Assembly: GCF_014863545.1 (NCBI RefSeq)
Contig: NZ_CP062260.1
Coordinates: forward strand, 5,225,501 to 5,289,500
Source of the DNA: Paenibacillus sp. JNUCC32
GTDB taxonomy: Bacteria > Bacillota > Bacilli > Paenibacillales > Paenibacillaceae
DNA: 64,000 nucleotides
Reading direction: 5' to 3'
The notes beneath the pieces were generated by a model. It worked only from the letters and a program-made list of their open reading frames with translations. It did not search any database and was not told the origin of the DNA. Positions within the stretch are counted from its first letter, which is position 1. Every line of letters begins with the position of its first letter. The translations under genes were made by a program, and so were the position numbers. Below are positions 25,337-34,236 of this stretch, one piece after another.

Positions 25337-26362
25337 TTGGAGCGTTTTGACCCGGAACTCGTCTTTTTTGAGCCGGATGCGTTGGAGTATCCGCTTGGAA
25401 AGAAGCTGCAAGCATGGTTTGAGGAATTAGGCACACCCATCAAAATGACCACCTCCCATAATCGGGTAACCGGCATTCCGGGGGAGACCGAAACCGAAAA
25501 ATACCGAAACGCCAAACGCACCCTAGTCGTTGGGATTAGGAAGACCTTGGATTTCGACACGTCCAAGCCTTCTGCGGAGTATGCCATCCCGCTGACGACG
25601 GGATGTGCAGGACATTGTCATTACTGCTACCTGCAAACCACCATGAGCTCGAAGCCTTATGTCCGGATTTATGTCAATCTGGATGAAATTTTGGACCGAG
25701 CGAAGCAGTACATCGCTGAGCGGTCGCCCGAAATCACCCGGTTCGAGGCCGCTTGTACCGGCGATCCCGTATCTCTGGAGCATTTGACCGGGGCACTGGC
25801 CTATTACATTGAATTTATGGCCAAGCAGGACCATGGCCGACTGCGATTCGTGACGAAATTCGCCAACATCGATTCCCTGCTCAATATCGATCACGGCGGC
25901 CATACCAGGGTACGCTTCTCCATCAATTCCGATTATGTGATCCGTTATTTCGAGCCGGGTACCTCTTCCTTCGAAGAACGCATTGAAGCCGCGGGGAAAA
26001 TTGCCGAAGCCGGATATCCGTTAGGTTTCATCATTGCCCCGATCGTCAAATATGACGGATGGCAGGAAGGATACTGGCATTTATTAGAGAAGCTCCATGA
26101 GCGATTGAGCCATGTGGAGGTTAAGGATCTGACGTTTGAGCTCATTCAGCACCGGTTTACCAAAACGGCCAAAAACACCATTTTGAAACGGTACCCCAAA
26201 ACCAAGCTGGACATGGATGAGGAGGACCGGCAGTTAAAGTGGGGAAGATATGGAAAATTCAAGTATGTCTATAAGGCCGAAACCGTCGAGGAGTTTCAGC
26301 AGCTGTTCGAAAAGGGAATCCAAGAATATTTCCCGCGCGCGGAAATTGCCTATTTTGTCTAA
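25337..26362 (+). CDS. splB: Spore photoproduct lyase
   Basis: 341 residues, the normal family length. A radical-SAM cluster motif CAGHCHYC provides Cys90, Cys94 and Cys97, and Cys140 in EAACTGDPVS corresponds to the hydrogen-donor cysteine (Cys141 in B. subtilis). The enzyme repairs 5-thyminyl-5,6-dihydrothymine in germinating spores using S-adenosylmethionine. Start TTG 25337 after GGGGGAGGAAG. No splA-like gene lies upstream, unlike the splAB operon of B. subtilis. A sigma-G-like promoter precedes it. This gene indicates a spore-former. Confidence 0.97.
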   Translation: MERFDPELVFFEPDALEYPLGKKLQAWFEELGTPIKMTTSHNRVTGIPGETETEKYRNAKRTLVVGIRKTLDFDTSKPSAEYAIPLTTGCAGHCHYCYLQTTMSSKPYVRIYVNLDEILDRAKQYIAERSPEITRFEAACTGDPVSLEHLTGALAYYIEFMAKQDHGRLRFVTKFANIDSLLNIDHGGHTRVRFSINSDYVIRYFEPGTSSFEERIEAAGKIAEAGYPLGFIIAPIVKYDGWQEGYWHLLEKLHERLSHVEVKDLTFELIQHRFTKTAKNTILKRYPKTKLDMDEEDRQLKWGRYGKFKYVYKAETVEEFQQLFEKGIQEYFPRAEIAYFV

Positions 26363-26405
26363 AATACCCGGGAACGCCAGTCATTTGATGTACCCAAAAG
26401 CAACA

Positions 26406-26435
26406 AATAACGGACACCTCCCGGTGCCCGTTATT
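26406..26435. terminator. Bidirectional terminator after splB and the MHYT gene
   Basis: AATAACGG-A-CACC (26406-26418) pairs with GGTG-C-CCGTTATT (26423-26435); T-rich or A/T-rich flanks on both sides. It separates two convergent genes. Confidence 0.75.
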
Positions 26436-26466
26436 CTTATGAACTGTATCTATTCCCTTCCGCTCT

Positions 26467-28485
26467 TCATCGAAGGGCCGCAAACTCTTCGGCCTTATGA
26501 TCTTGGTCGTACATCCAAACCTCAATCTCATGGATATCCATCGGCTTTCCGTAATAGTAACCCTGCATGACATGACACCCGAGCCCTGTCAAAAAGTCGA
26601 TATGCTCCTTGTTCTCCACGCCTTCGGCGATTACGTCCAGATTCAGCTTTTCCGCCATAAGAACGACGGCGTTGACGATGGCTCGCTTGCTGGGCGTGTC
26701 CAAATCATTGGTGAACTGGCGGTCCAGCTTCAGGGCATCAATCGGAATCCGGTCCAAGAGCCCAATCGAGGAATAGCCGGTTCCGAAATCATCCATGGAG
26801 ACCTTAACCCCTAAGGATCGGATACTCCCAAGCTGACGGATGATATCGTTCACATCGTGCAGCACCATGGACTCCGTAATCTCCAGCTCTAACAACCGCG
26901 GCTCCAAATCTGCCTTGCGCAGCACGTTTTGAATCAGCTCCAGCAGATTGTCGCCATGAAATAAACGGACCGATAGATTCACCGAGACCGGCTGGACAAC
27001 CCCGCTATCCTGCCACACCCTGCACTGCTTGCATGCTTCTTCAAGCGTCCATCGGGTCATCGGAATAATCAGCCCCGTCTCTTCCGCTATCGGAATGAAT
27101 TCCTGAGGGGAAATCACGCCGAGTCGGGGATGCTTCCAGCGAAGCAGCGCCTCGAATCCGACCAAGCGGTCGCTTTGCACATTCCATTTCGGCTGATACA
27201 CGATGAAGAACTCCTTCATCTCCAGCGCTCTTTGCAGGTCCTTCTCCAATTCCATCTTGCGAACCTCTTGAAGCCCCATCTCCTCGTCATAAAGGCATTG
27301 CTGATTCTTGCCGAGCCCCTTCGCTTTATACATCGCGGTGTCGGCATTCTTCAGCAGCGTCGTACGATCCGAGCTATGGACGGAACCGATGCTGATGCCG
27401 ATGCTAACCGTCACATACAGCTCGTTGCCGTCGATATGGTACACCTTTTTAATTTGTTGGAGTATATCATCGGCTAAGCGCTGGGCATAATTCGGGTCGC
27501 TTTGCTTCAAAATAACCAGAAATTCGTCGCCCCCGATCCGGAACACCTGCTGGCCGCTTCGAATGAATTGACGCAGCCGCTTGCCCACTTCCTGAACCAG
27601 CAAATCCCCGACATTATGACCCAGCGTATCGTTGATGGCCTTAAATTGGTCCAGATCCAGAAACAGGATCGTGATCTTATCCGTTTCGGCATTCGTCCTG
27701 AAGAACCGGTTCATCTCATTGCGGTTGGGCAATCCCGTGATCGTATCCTGGTAGGCCAGCTTTTCCAGCACATGCCGGTCAAAGAACATCGCGCCCCAGG
27801 AAATCAACAGAATAGCAAAAATCGCAACCGTCACGCAGTACAAGAGGAAGAAATCCACAGACTGCGGCTGATGCGTCATCATGCCGGCATGCGCTTCAAA
27901 TCGCGCCGCCTTCATCCCTGTATAATGCATCCCGCACACGGCGAATCCCATGACAACCGCCGAGCCCCACTTGAGAAAGCTGGACTTGGAATGGTTGCGA
28001 AAACGAAGAAACAATAATAAGGCCGCATAGGAGGCCGCCAGCGCAATGACGGCGGACAATATCCAAAAGACGGGATCGTAACGAATGTCGGCGTGTACGA
28101 CCATGGCTTCCATTCCCATGTAATGCATCGTCACGATGCCGCTTCCCATAACGAAACCGCCAATGGCGATTTTGGACCAGTTAATATCCTTGGGCATGGT
28201 GATATAAAACGCGATGAATGAGGAAATCACGCTGGCCAGCATCGACATGATGGTCAGAAAGGCATCGTACTTCACGTTCATATTCATGTGCATCGCCAGC
28301 ATGCCGACAAAATGCATGGACCAAATGCCGCTTCCCATGACCATGGCTCCCCCGAATAGCCAAAAAAACTTGGATTTGCCGTTCGCGTCCGAAATTTTGG
28401 ACGTAATATTCAAAGCCGAGTATGAAGCAAGTATAGCGATCGCAATTGAAAGCCCAACAATATACAAGTTATAATTGCCGTCCAT
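26467..28485 (-). CDS. MHYT-GGDEF-EAL membrane protein, c-di-GMP turnover
   Basis: 672 residues. Seven N-terminal membrane helices carry three MHYT-type motifs (MHFVGM, MHYMGM, MHYTGM), proposed to bind copper and sense oxygen, CO or NO. A GGDEF domain with intact RIGGDEFLV (about 325) and an EAL domain with FEALLRW (about 435) follow; phosphodiesterase residues such as ITESM, DDFGTGYSS and EGVE are also present. Both catalytic signatures look functional, so the net activity is open. I prefer ATG 28485; the GTG at 28498-28500 lies directly on the AAGGAG. Monocistronic; the 340 bases upstream (28501-28823) show no gene. Confidence 0.93.
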   Translation of the reverse strand: MDGNYNLYIVGLSIAIAILASYSALNITSKISDANGKSKFFWLFGGAMVMGSGIWSMHFVGMLAMHMNMNVKYDAFLTIMSMLASVISSFIAFYITMPKDINWSKIAIGGFVMGSGIVTMHYMGMEAMVVHADIRYDPVFWILSAVIALAASYAALLLFLRFRNHSKSSFLKWGSAVVMGFAVCGMHYTGMKAARFEAHAGMMTHQPQSVDFFLLYCVTVAIFAILLISWGAMFFDRHVLEKLAYQDTITGLPNRNEMNRFFRTNAETDKITILFLDLDQFKAINDTLGHNVGDLLVQEVGKRLRQFIRSGQQVFRIGGDEFLVILKQSDPNYAQRLADDILQQIKKVYHIDGNELYVTVSIGISIGSVHSSDRTTLLKNADTAMYKAKGLGKNQQCLYDEEMGLQEVRKMELEKDLQRALEMKEFFIVYQPKWNVQSDRLVGFEALLRWKHPRLGVISPQEFIPIAEETGLIIPMTRWTLEEACKQCRVWQDSGVVQPVSVNLSVRLFHGDNLLELIQNVLRKADLEPRLLELEITESMVLHDVNDIIRQLGSIRSLGVKVSMDDFGTGYSSIGLLDRIPIDALKLDRQFTNDLDTPSKRAIVNAVVLMAEKLNLDVIAEGVENKEHIDFLTGLGCHVMQGYYYGKPMDIHEIEVWMYDQDHKAEEFAALR

Positions 28486-28823
28486 CTGAGCTGTGCACAC
28501 TCCTTTTGTGAGTAATCCTTAGGTCCTATGAAATTCATACGTTACCCGAGAGACAAACGTTTCTATTAATTCAAGGATGGCTCTCCCTGCATACCCAAAG
28601 TGATAATTCTTATGGTTACGGCCCGCCCGGCCCTGAGTCTTCTACCTATTATATCTTTAGTAACTATTCAATTTCTCGACAAACTCCGTTTTGGCCGAAA
28701 CTTTCGGAACCCGCATGAGTCCAAAGGACTATATATTCCACAATATCCCTGCCTTTCCTTCTAACCGATTTAAAATAATGGCACGCAGAACGGACATTTC
28801 AGCCGGATGGATAACGTGAAAAA

Positions 28824-28859
28824 CAAAAAAACTGCCGACTCATTCCCTCAGGTCAGCAG
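28824..28859 (-). terminator. Terminator of the HxlR gene
   Basis: CTGCCGAC (28832-28839) and GTCAGCAG (28852-28859) form the stem, with a T-run on the minus strand (28831-28824). Confidence 0.75.
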
Positions 28860-28873
28860 CTTTTATCATGACT

Positions 28874-29212
28874 TCATGGAGCACTTACCTTCGTTTCTCC
28901 ATTCATATACTTCTCGCCCCACTCACAGATTTGATCCAGGATGGGCTGCAGTGAAACGCCCAATTCGCTCAGCTCGTACACGACCTTCGGCGGCACTTGA
29001 TTAAAGACCGTTCGCGTAATAATCCCATCCTCCTCCAGCTCCCGAAGGGTCTGGGTTAACATCTTCTGCGTAATATCCGGCATCTCTTTCTTAATTTCAC
29101 TCGTACGCTTGGGCCCATAACTAAGGTGGCACAGCACAACGATCTTCCACTTGCCGCCGATCACCTCCATGGTGGCTTCGGACGGAATATGGTATTGCCG
29201 ATCGCGATTCAT
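28874..29212 (-). CDS. HxlR-family transcriptional regulator
   Basis: 112 residues, a complete HxlR winged helix: AMEVIGGKWKIVVLCHL-like start, RTSEIKKEMPDITQKMLTQTLRELEEDGIITRTV and the YELSELGVSLQPILDQICEWG tail. Such regulators (HypR, YodB) often sense reactive electrophiles or disulfide stress. This one has one visible cysteine in the CHL segment near residue 28 and another in ICEWG. It is divergent from an NAD(P)H:quinone oxidoreductase-type gene, a common arrangement in which the regulator represses the detoxifying enzyme. Confidence 0.93.
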   Translation of the reverse strand: MNRDRQYHIPSEATMEVIGGKWKIVVLCHLSYGPKRTSEIKKEMPDITQKMLTQTLRELEEDGIITRTVFNQVPPKVVYELSELGVSLQPILDQICEWGEKYMNGETKVSAP

Positions 29213-29262
29213 AAGATCCTCTCACCTCCCGGACGTAAAATTACTGCGACTATGAAGGGCAC

Positions 29263-29293
29263 TTTAGGGTGCTAATAGCACCTTTAGGTACCT
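29263..29293. promoter_or_regulatory. Putative HxlR operator in the divergent intergenic region
   Basis: The 15-bp palindrome GGTGCTAATAGCACC (29268-29282) is flanked by CTTTAGG on both sides, and AGGTACCT (29286-29293) is a second palindrome. It sits between the two divergent genes. Confidence 0.55.
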
Positions 29294-29412
29294 ATAGAAC
29301 AAATAAGTGCGTACTTCCTTCCAGCCATTATATGATACATAATCCCCTTATACCAGTACTGCAAGAAAACAAAGCACATTCAACACATTATAGAAGAAAG
29401 CGAAGGTGATTC

Positions 29413-30009
29413 ATGATGAAAGTACTGACCGTTGTCACTCATCCCAGAGTGAACTCCTTTACATTTGCTGTCACGGAGCGATTTGTGCAGGGGCTTCAAG
29501 ATGCCGGACATGAGACGGAGGTTCTGGATCTTCACCGCATCGGTTTCGATCCGGTTCTGTGGGAGGCGGACGAACCCGATTGGTCTGATGCTGGCAAGGT
29601 TTTCTCCGCTGAGGTTGAAAACGAGATCGCGCGAATGAAACAGCACGACGCGCTGGCATATATTTTCCCGGTATGGTGGTACGGGGTTCCGGCTATGCTG
29701 AAGGGATATATCGACCGTGTCTGGAATCACGGCTTCGCATATGGCGGCGGTTCCAAGCTCCATCACAAGAAGGCGTTATGGATCGCATTGGCAGGAGCGT
29801 CGGAGGACCATTTTGCCAAGCGGAGCTATGATACGATGCTGTCCCATTCTCTCAACGTCGGCATGGCCAACTATTCCGGAATCGAAGATTCCCGAGTGGA
29901 ATTCTTCTACGATACGTTAGAGGGCAGGCCGGAGCACATGGAGAGCCTGCTGGAGCGGGCATATCAGCTGGGGCTGCATTATGCGGGCTCGGGAGTACAT
30001 GTGAAGTGA
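29413..30009 (+). CDS. NAD(P)H-dependent oxidoreductase, flavodoxin-like fold (quinone reductase type)
   Basis: 198 residues with the modulator-of-drug-activity/KefF-like pattern: an N-terminal LTVVTHPRVNSFTFAVTERF for FMN phosphate binding, then YIFPVWWYGVPAMLKGYIDRVWNHGFAYG. Enzymes of this family reduce quinones or other electrophiles with two electrons. ATG 29413 is preceded by GAAGGTGAT. It is divergent from an HxlR regulator, which probably controls it. Confidence 0.92.
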   Translation: MMKVLTVVTHPRVNSFTFAVTERFVQGLQDAGHETEVLDLHRIGFDPVLWEADEPDWSDAGKVFSAEVENEIARMKQHDALAYIFPVWWYGVPAMLKGYIDRVWNHGFAYGGGSKLHHKKALWIALAGASEDHFAKRSYDTMLSHSLNVGMANYSGIEDSRVEFFYDTLEGRPEHMESLLERAYQLGLHYAGSGVHVK

Positions 30010-30046
30010 AGGCTCCCTAGTGGAGTTAGAGCTTTGTTCATACAAT

Positions 30047-30087
30047 AAAAATAAATCGGCCTCGCTCTTGAGGCCGATTTATTTTTA
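30047..30087 (+). terminator. Terminator of the oxidoreductase gene
   Basis: AAATAAATCGGCCT (30049-30062) and AGGCCGATTTATTT (30071-30084) form a perfect stem followed by a T-rich tail. Confidence 0.85.
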
Positions 30088-30270
30088 CTGTACTTCGGAT
30101 CGTTCGCTCTCACTTCATGGATACGTCAGTAAGGAGCGGCGGAATCCAGGTTGGCCTCAACCGTTGGTCATTACTGCTGTGACACCAATAACCAAAATTT
30201 GAAACATTTCGGTCATTTTTACCGTACATATAATCAATGGAAAAATAACGGAAGAGGAGGAGTGCCGTCG

Positions 30271-30684
30271 ATGATGCCCCAAGGACCGTCTTTTGGCGGA
30301 GGTTTTGATTTTATGTTTACGCTGGTTCCCATTCTGATCGGGATTGTATTCGTCATTGTGATTGTGGGCTTCATCTCCAATGGCGCTCGTTATGTTAAGA
30401 ATGCCAAGTCCCCGCGCACTTCCGAGTTTGCCCGGGTGGTCTCCAAACGGATGGATGTCCGCCATCATACCAATCACCACAACAACGATAACGGAATGAT
30501 GCACGCCAACCATTCATCCCGTACGTATTACTACATCACGCTCGAATTTGATAATGGAGAACGAAAAGAGTACCTTGACGTCAAGAATCTGTACGGTCTT
30601 GTTGTGGAGGGAGATACCGGCTATGCCGCCATCCAGGGCGACTGGATCGTCGCGTTTGAGCGGAATATGCAGCCGCAGTCGTAA
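30271..30684 (+). CDS. DUF2500 family membrane-anchored protein
   Basis: 137 residues from ATG 30271 after GAGGAGGAG; the frame is open further upstream but without supporting signals. One transmembrane helix (about 15-38, FMFTLVPILIGIVFVIVIVGFI) is followed by a beta-rich domain. The pattern YYITLEFDNGERKEYLDVKNLYGLVVEGDTGYAAIQGDWIVAFER is characteristic of DUF2500. A His/Asn-rich insertion (HHTNHHNNDNGMMHANH) could bind metal. Function of the family is unknown. Confidence 0.85.
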   Translation: MMPQGPSFGGGFDFMFTLVPILIGIVFVIVIVGFISNGARYVKNAKSPRTSEFARVVSKRMDVRHHTNHHNNDNGMMHANHSSRTYYYITLEFDNGERKEYLDVKNLYGLVVEGDTGYAAIQGDWIVAFERNMQPQS

Positions 30685-30757
30685 CCGGACGCGTTTACAG
30701 TAAAAATGAAGACGCATCGCGTCTCCGTATTTTATTTGCACGGTCCCTTAAGAACAG

Positions 30758-30796
30758 AAGAGCCTCAGTCCGCGGTGAACCCGGACTAAGGCTCTT
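30758..30796. terminator. Terminator between DUF2500 and OsmC genes
   Basis: AAGAGCCTCAGTCCG (30758-30772) and CGGACTAAGGCTCTT (30782-30796) pair with one mismatch. It is positioned to stop transcription from both sides. Confidence 0.75.
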
Positions 30797-30838
30797 CTTG
30801 TTGAATCGACTTGAATGGTTAATATTTAATCTTATCCT

Positions 30839-31258
30839 TTACGCATTGCTGCTTGTTTCGATGGGTTCATTCACTTCGATTAATTCAACGACGGCCTCGC
30901 TCTTCAGCGTATTGCCGATCGTGCATGCACGCTCTACGACGGATTTCAGCTTCTCCTTGTAGGCAGGCTCCAGCGTTGGCGGCAGTGTTACAAGGACGTT
31001 GAAATGCGAGAATTTATTGCTTTTATCCTCTGCTTTTACCGACGACACTTCGATATGAATGGAAGACTTATCATATTCCACGCCGTCGTAAGCCATTATT
31101 TTTTGGAGCGAGATGGATACGCACAGCGCCAGGGACGCTTCCAGCAGCTCTCTTGGAGACAAGCCGCCCTCCAGATTCGGGCCGTGGTTTCCCGCGATCT
31201 GAAACCCGGCCTCATTGAATATCCGATCCTGGCCTTCTACGATTTGTAACGTTGTCAT
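30839..31258 (-). CDS. OsmC/Ohr family protein
   Basis: 139 residues with OsmC-family features: SPRELLEASLALCVSISLQKIMAY containing the first cysteine, and the second cysteine in ERACTIGNTLKS. These two cysteines form the peroxidatic pair that reduces organic hydroperoxides. It lies 42 bases downstream of oppF on the same strand with no visible terminator between, so it may be expressed from the peptide importer operon, a possibly accidental coupling. ATG follows GGAGAGAAGGACC. Confidence 0.9.
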   Translation of the reverse strand: MTTLQIVEGQDRIFNEAGFQIAGNHGPNLEGGLSPRELLEASLALCVSISLQKIMAYDGVEYDKSSIHIEVSSVKAEDKSNKFSHFNVLVTLPPTLEPAYKEKLKSVVERACTIGNTLKSEAVVELIEVNEPIETSSNA

Positions 31259-31300
31259 GGTCCTTCTCTCCTTTTGGTTGGGGTTGCGAACTTATCTGTT

Positions 31301-32287
31301 CTAGTCAACAAGATGACAGGCGACCTTATGGCCCGGCCGCACTTCTCTTACAGCCGGTATGTCTGTTCTGCATACATCGGTTGCATAGGGACAGCGCGTG
31401 TGGAAAACACAGCCGCTCGGCGGCGATATCGGGGACGGGATTTCCCCCCGCAACATGATCCGTTCCTTTAATCGGCTGCGGTTAAAATCCGGTACGGCCG
31501 AGAACAGCGCCTTCGTATAGGGATGCAACGGCTCATGGAACAAATCGTCCGTCAAAGCCTCTTCCATTATTTTTCCGAGATACATAATGCCAATCCGATC
31601 CGAAATATACCGAACCACGCTGATATCATGCGTAATAAATAATAGCGTTAGTTTCATTTCGCGCTGCAGGCGCTTGAGCATGTTCAGAATTTGCGACTGG
31701 ATGGACACGTCCAGGGCGGAGACCGGCTCGTCGCACACGATGATTTTCGGATTCATGATAAGCGCGCGCGCCAAGCCCAGCCGCTGGCGTTGACCGCCCG
31801 AGAATTCATGGGGAAAGCGAAAAGCATGCTCCGGCTGCAGGCCGACGGTTTTCAGGATGCGGAACACGGTTTCCTGACGCTCCGCCTTGTCCCCCATTTT
31901 ATGAATGATCAAGGGCTCCTCCAGCATCCGGCCGATTCGTTTCCTCGGATTGAGCGAAGAGAACGGATCTTGAAAAACAAGCTGCACGTCCTTGCGGAAA
32001 TTCCGCATTTCCTCCCTCGTCATGGCCGCCAATTCCCGATCCCGATACAGGACCTGCCCTTGGCTTGCCGGCGTTAATCCGAGGATGGTGCGTCCCGTGG
32101 TGCTTTTCCCGGAGCCTGATTCGCCGACCAGGCCGTAGGTTTCTCCCTCGTTCAATTGCAGGGAAACGTCCGTGACCGCGTTGACGTACGCTTTGGCGCC
32201 CCCTATCTTGCCGAATGATCCGTACACCGGAAACTGCTTGTGAAGGGAGCTTACCTTTAAGATCGAACGATCAGCTGCTTGTTCCAA
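31301..32287 (-). CDS. oppF: Oligopeptide ABC transporter ATP-binding protein (OppF/DppF-like)
   Basis: 328 residues. Walker [11 protein letters not shown]-loop FQDPFSSLNPRKRI, signature FSGGQRQRLGLARAL and Walker B IIVCDEP are intact. The C-terminal oligopeptide-transporter extension (PSPISPPSGCVFHTRCPYATDVC) supplies the cysteines typical of Opp/Dpp ATPases that can hold an iron-sulfur cluster. TTG 32287 overlaps the end of oppD by 17 bases after GGGAG. Forms the heterodimeric motor with OppD. Confidence 0.93.
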   Translation of the reverse strand: MEQAADRSILKVSSLHKQFPVYGSFGKIGGAKAYVNAVTDVSLQLNEGETYGLVGESGSGKSTTGRTILGLTPASQGQVLYRDRELAAMTREEMRNFRKDVQLVFQDPFSSLNPRKRIGRMLEEPLIIHKMGDKAERQETVFRILKTVGLQPEHAFRFPHEFSGGQRQRLGLARALIMNPKIIVCDEPVSALDVSIQSQILNMLKRLQREMKLTLLFITHDISVVRYISDRIGIMYLGKIMEEALTDDLFHEPLHPYTKALFSAVPDFNRSRLKERIMLRGEIPSPISPPSGCVFHTRCPYATDVCRTDIPAVREVRPGHKVACHLVD

Positions 32288-33293
32288 CGGTTGTCTCCCT
32301 CCCTTCCTGCTTGTTTAGGGCCTCGTAATGCCAGCACTTCACTCGATGGTCCGTTTGGGCCGTTTGCATCGGCGGCTCGGAGGTACGGCACAGCTCGTCA
32401 GCATAAGGACACCGCGTTGAGAAGCCGCAGCCCTGCGGAATATCCGTCAGGGATGGCACCGTTCCCTCAATGACGTAAAGCTCATCCTCTCTGTCCCCTT
32501 CCAGCTTGGGGATGGATTGGATCAGCCCCTGGGTATAAGGATGCAGCGGCGTTTGGAACAGCTGTTCCGTGGGAGCTTCCTCCACGATCTGCCCCAAGTA
32601 CATCACCTTCACGCCCGTGCAAATTTCCGAGACCACGCCCAGATCATGCGTAATGAACAGCACGCCCATGCCCATTTTGCGGTTCAAGTCGGCGATCAAT
32701 TCCAAGATCTGCGCCTGAATCGTCACATCGAGCGCAGTTGTCGGCTCATCCGCGATCAACAGGTTCGGCTCGCAGGAGAGTGCCATGGCAATCATCGCCC
32801 GCTGCTGCATCCCCCCCGACAGCTGATGGGGATATTCGTTAACCCTGATTTCGGGCGAAGGAATGCCCGTCATCCGCAAAATTTCGATGGCTTGCTGATG
32901 GGCTTCCTTCTTGGACTTCTTCTGATGGAGGCGAATGGCTTCTCCGATTTGGTTTCCAATCGTATAGACAGGGCTCAGGGAGGTTAGCGGGTCCTGAAAT
33001 ATCATGGATATTCGATCACCCCGGATCGCCCGTAATTTAGAATGGGGGAGGGACAGCAGGTTCTGATTCTCGAATACGACCTCTCCCTCGTACTCGATTG
33101 CATCCGTATGATCCAACAATCTCATGATGGATTGGGACATCACGCTTTTTCCGCTGCCGGACTCTCCGACGATACCGATGATGTCGCCAGTATTCATGGA
33201 AAAGCTGACTCCGTTCACCGCCGTCACTCTTCCGCGCTCAGTATGAAAATGCGTTTTAAGATTTTTCACTTCCAATAGAGGCTCTTTATTCAT
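32271..33293 (-). CDS. oppD: Oligopeptide ABC transporter ATP-binding protein (OppD/DppD-like)
   Basis: 340 residues. Walker [11 protein letters not shown]-loop [15 protein letters not shown], signature [15 protein letters not shown], Walker [15 protein letters not shown] and the C-terminal [14 protein letters not shown] cysteines identify an OppD subunit. ATG follows GGAGGTGTTTCC. Second-to-last of the five opp genes. Confidence 0.93.
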   Translation of the reverse strand: MNKEPLLEVKNLKTHFHTERGRVTAVNGVSFSMNTGDIIGIVGESGSGKSVMSQSIMRLLDHTDAIEYEGEVVFENQNLLSLPHSKLRAIRGDRISMIFQDPLTSLSPVYTIGNQIGEAIRLHQKKSKKEAHQQAIEILRMTGIPSPEIRVNEYPHQLSGGMQQRAMIAMALSCEPNLLIADEPTTALDVTIQAQILELIADLNRKMGMGVLFITHDLGVVSEICTGVKVMYLGQIVEEAPTEQLFQTPLHPYTQGLIQSIPKLEGDREDELYVIEGTVPSLTDIPQGCGFSTRCPYADELCRTSEPPMQTAQTDHRVKCWHYEALNKQEGRETTVGTSS

Positions 33294-33315
33294 GGAAACA
33301 CCTCCAGCCTTATAT

Positions 33316-34221
33316 TCATCGCTTTCTAAACTTTTGCTTCACGCGGGGGTCCAGCAAATCGCGCAGCCCGTCTCCCAGCAAATTCAGGCTAAGGACGGAC
33401 AGGACGAGCGTGGCCCCGGGAAATACGACCATCCACCATGCCTTGTAAATTACAAGCTTGCTTGCCTGCAAAATGTTCCCCCAGCTGGCTTCGGGCGCAG
33501 GAATGCCCGCACCGAGAAAGCTGAGCGCGGCCTCCGAGATAATCGCCTCGGCAAATACGAAAGTCGCCTGTACCAGTAGTGGAGACAGCGTGTTAGGCAC
33601 GATGTGCTGCCATATAATGCGCGTGGAGCTGGCCCCCTGGACATGCATGGCCTCGATGTAGGTTTGCTCGCGCACCACCAGTGCTGCCGAGCGGACGACT
33701 CGGGCAATATTCGGCGTGAACACGATCGTCAGCGCAATGATAACGTTCAAGGCGGATGCGCCGAGCGCGGCCATTAAGGCAATGGCGAGCAGGATTCCCG
33801 GAATCGCAATCAACCCGTCGCAAATGCGCATGAGAATATGATCCAACGTCTTATAATACGTTGCATAGACGCCGATCACGAGTCCCAGAGCGGAGGATAG
33901 CAGCGCAACCGCCAGTCCGACGCTAATCGATACCCTGGCACCGTAGAGTAGCCTCGTTAGCAAATCCCGTCCGAATTCGTCGGTACCAAGCCAATGCTCG
34001 GCCCCTGGCGGAGTTAAACGGTCCACAACCTTCATGTCGTACGGACCGTAGTTCGTGAAGAGCGGTCCGATCAGCGCCAGAATCACCAATACCACAAAGA
34101 TAGTCGCTCCAATCAATAGCCCGTAGTTGGACTTCAGGCGGCGATATCCTAAGGCTCGCTGCTCTTTTTTCAGCTTTTTGCTGACTTGAGCGACATATTC
34201 CTTTTCCTGAACTGTAGCCAT
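33316..34221 (-). CDS. oppC: Oligopeptide ABC transporter permease (OppC/DppC-like)
   Basis: 301 residues. N-terminal cytoplasmic segment and helix, the family motif HWLGTDEFGRDLLTRLLYGARVSI, and the EAA loop AMHVQGASSTRIIWQHIVPNTLSPL. The end LNLLGDGLRDLLDPR is diagnostic of the OppC/DppC group. ATG follows AAGAGGTGTAACGGG, 15 bases after the OppB stop. Confidence 0.94.
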   Translation of the reverse strand: MATVQEKEYVAQVSKKLKKEQRALGYRRLKSNYGLLIGATIFVVLVILALIGPLFTNYGPYDMKVVDRLTPPGAEHWLGTDEFGRDLLTRLLYGARVSISVGLAVALLSSALGLVIGVYATYYKTLDHILMRICDGLIAIPGILLAIALMAALGASALNVIIALTIVFTPNIARVVRSAALVVREQTYIEAMHVQGASSTRIIWQHIVPNTLSPLLVQATFVFAEAIISEAALSFLGAGIPAPEASWGNILQASKLVIYKAWWMVVFPGATLVLSVLSLNLLGDGLRDLLDPRVKQKFRKR

Positions 34222-34236
34222 CCCGTTACACCTCTT

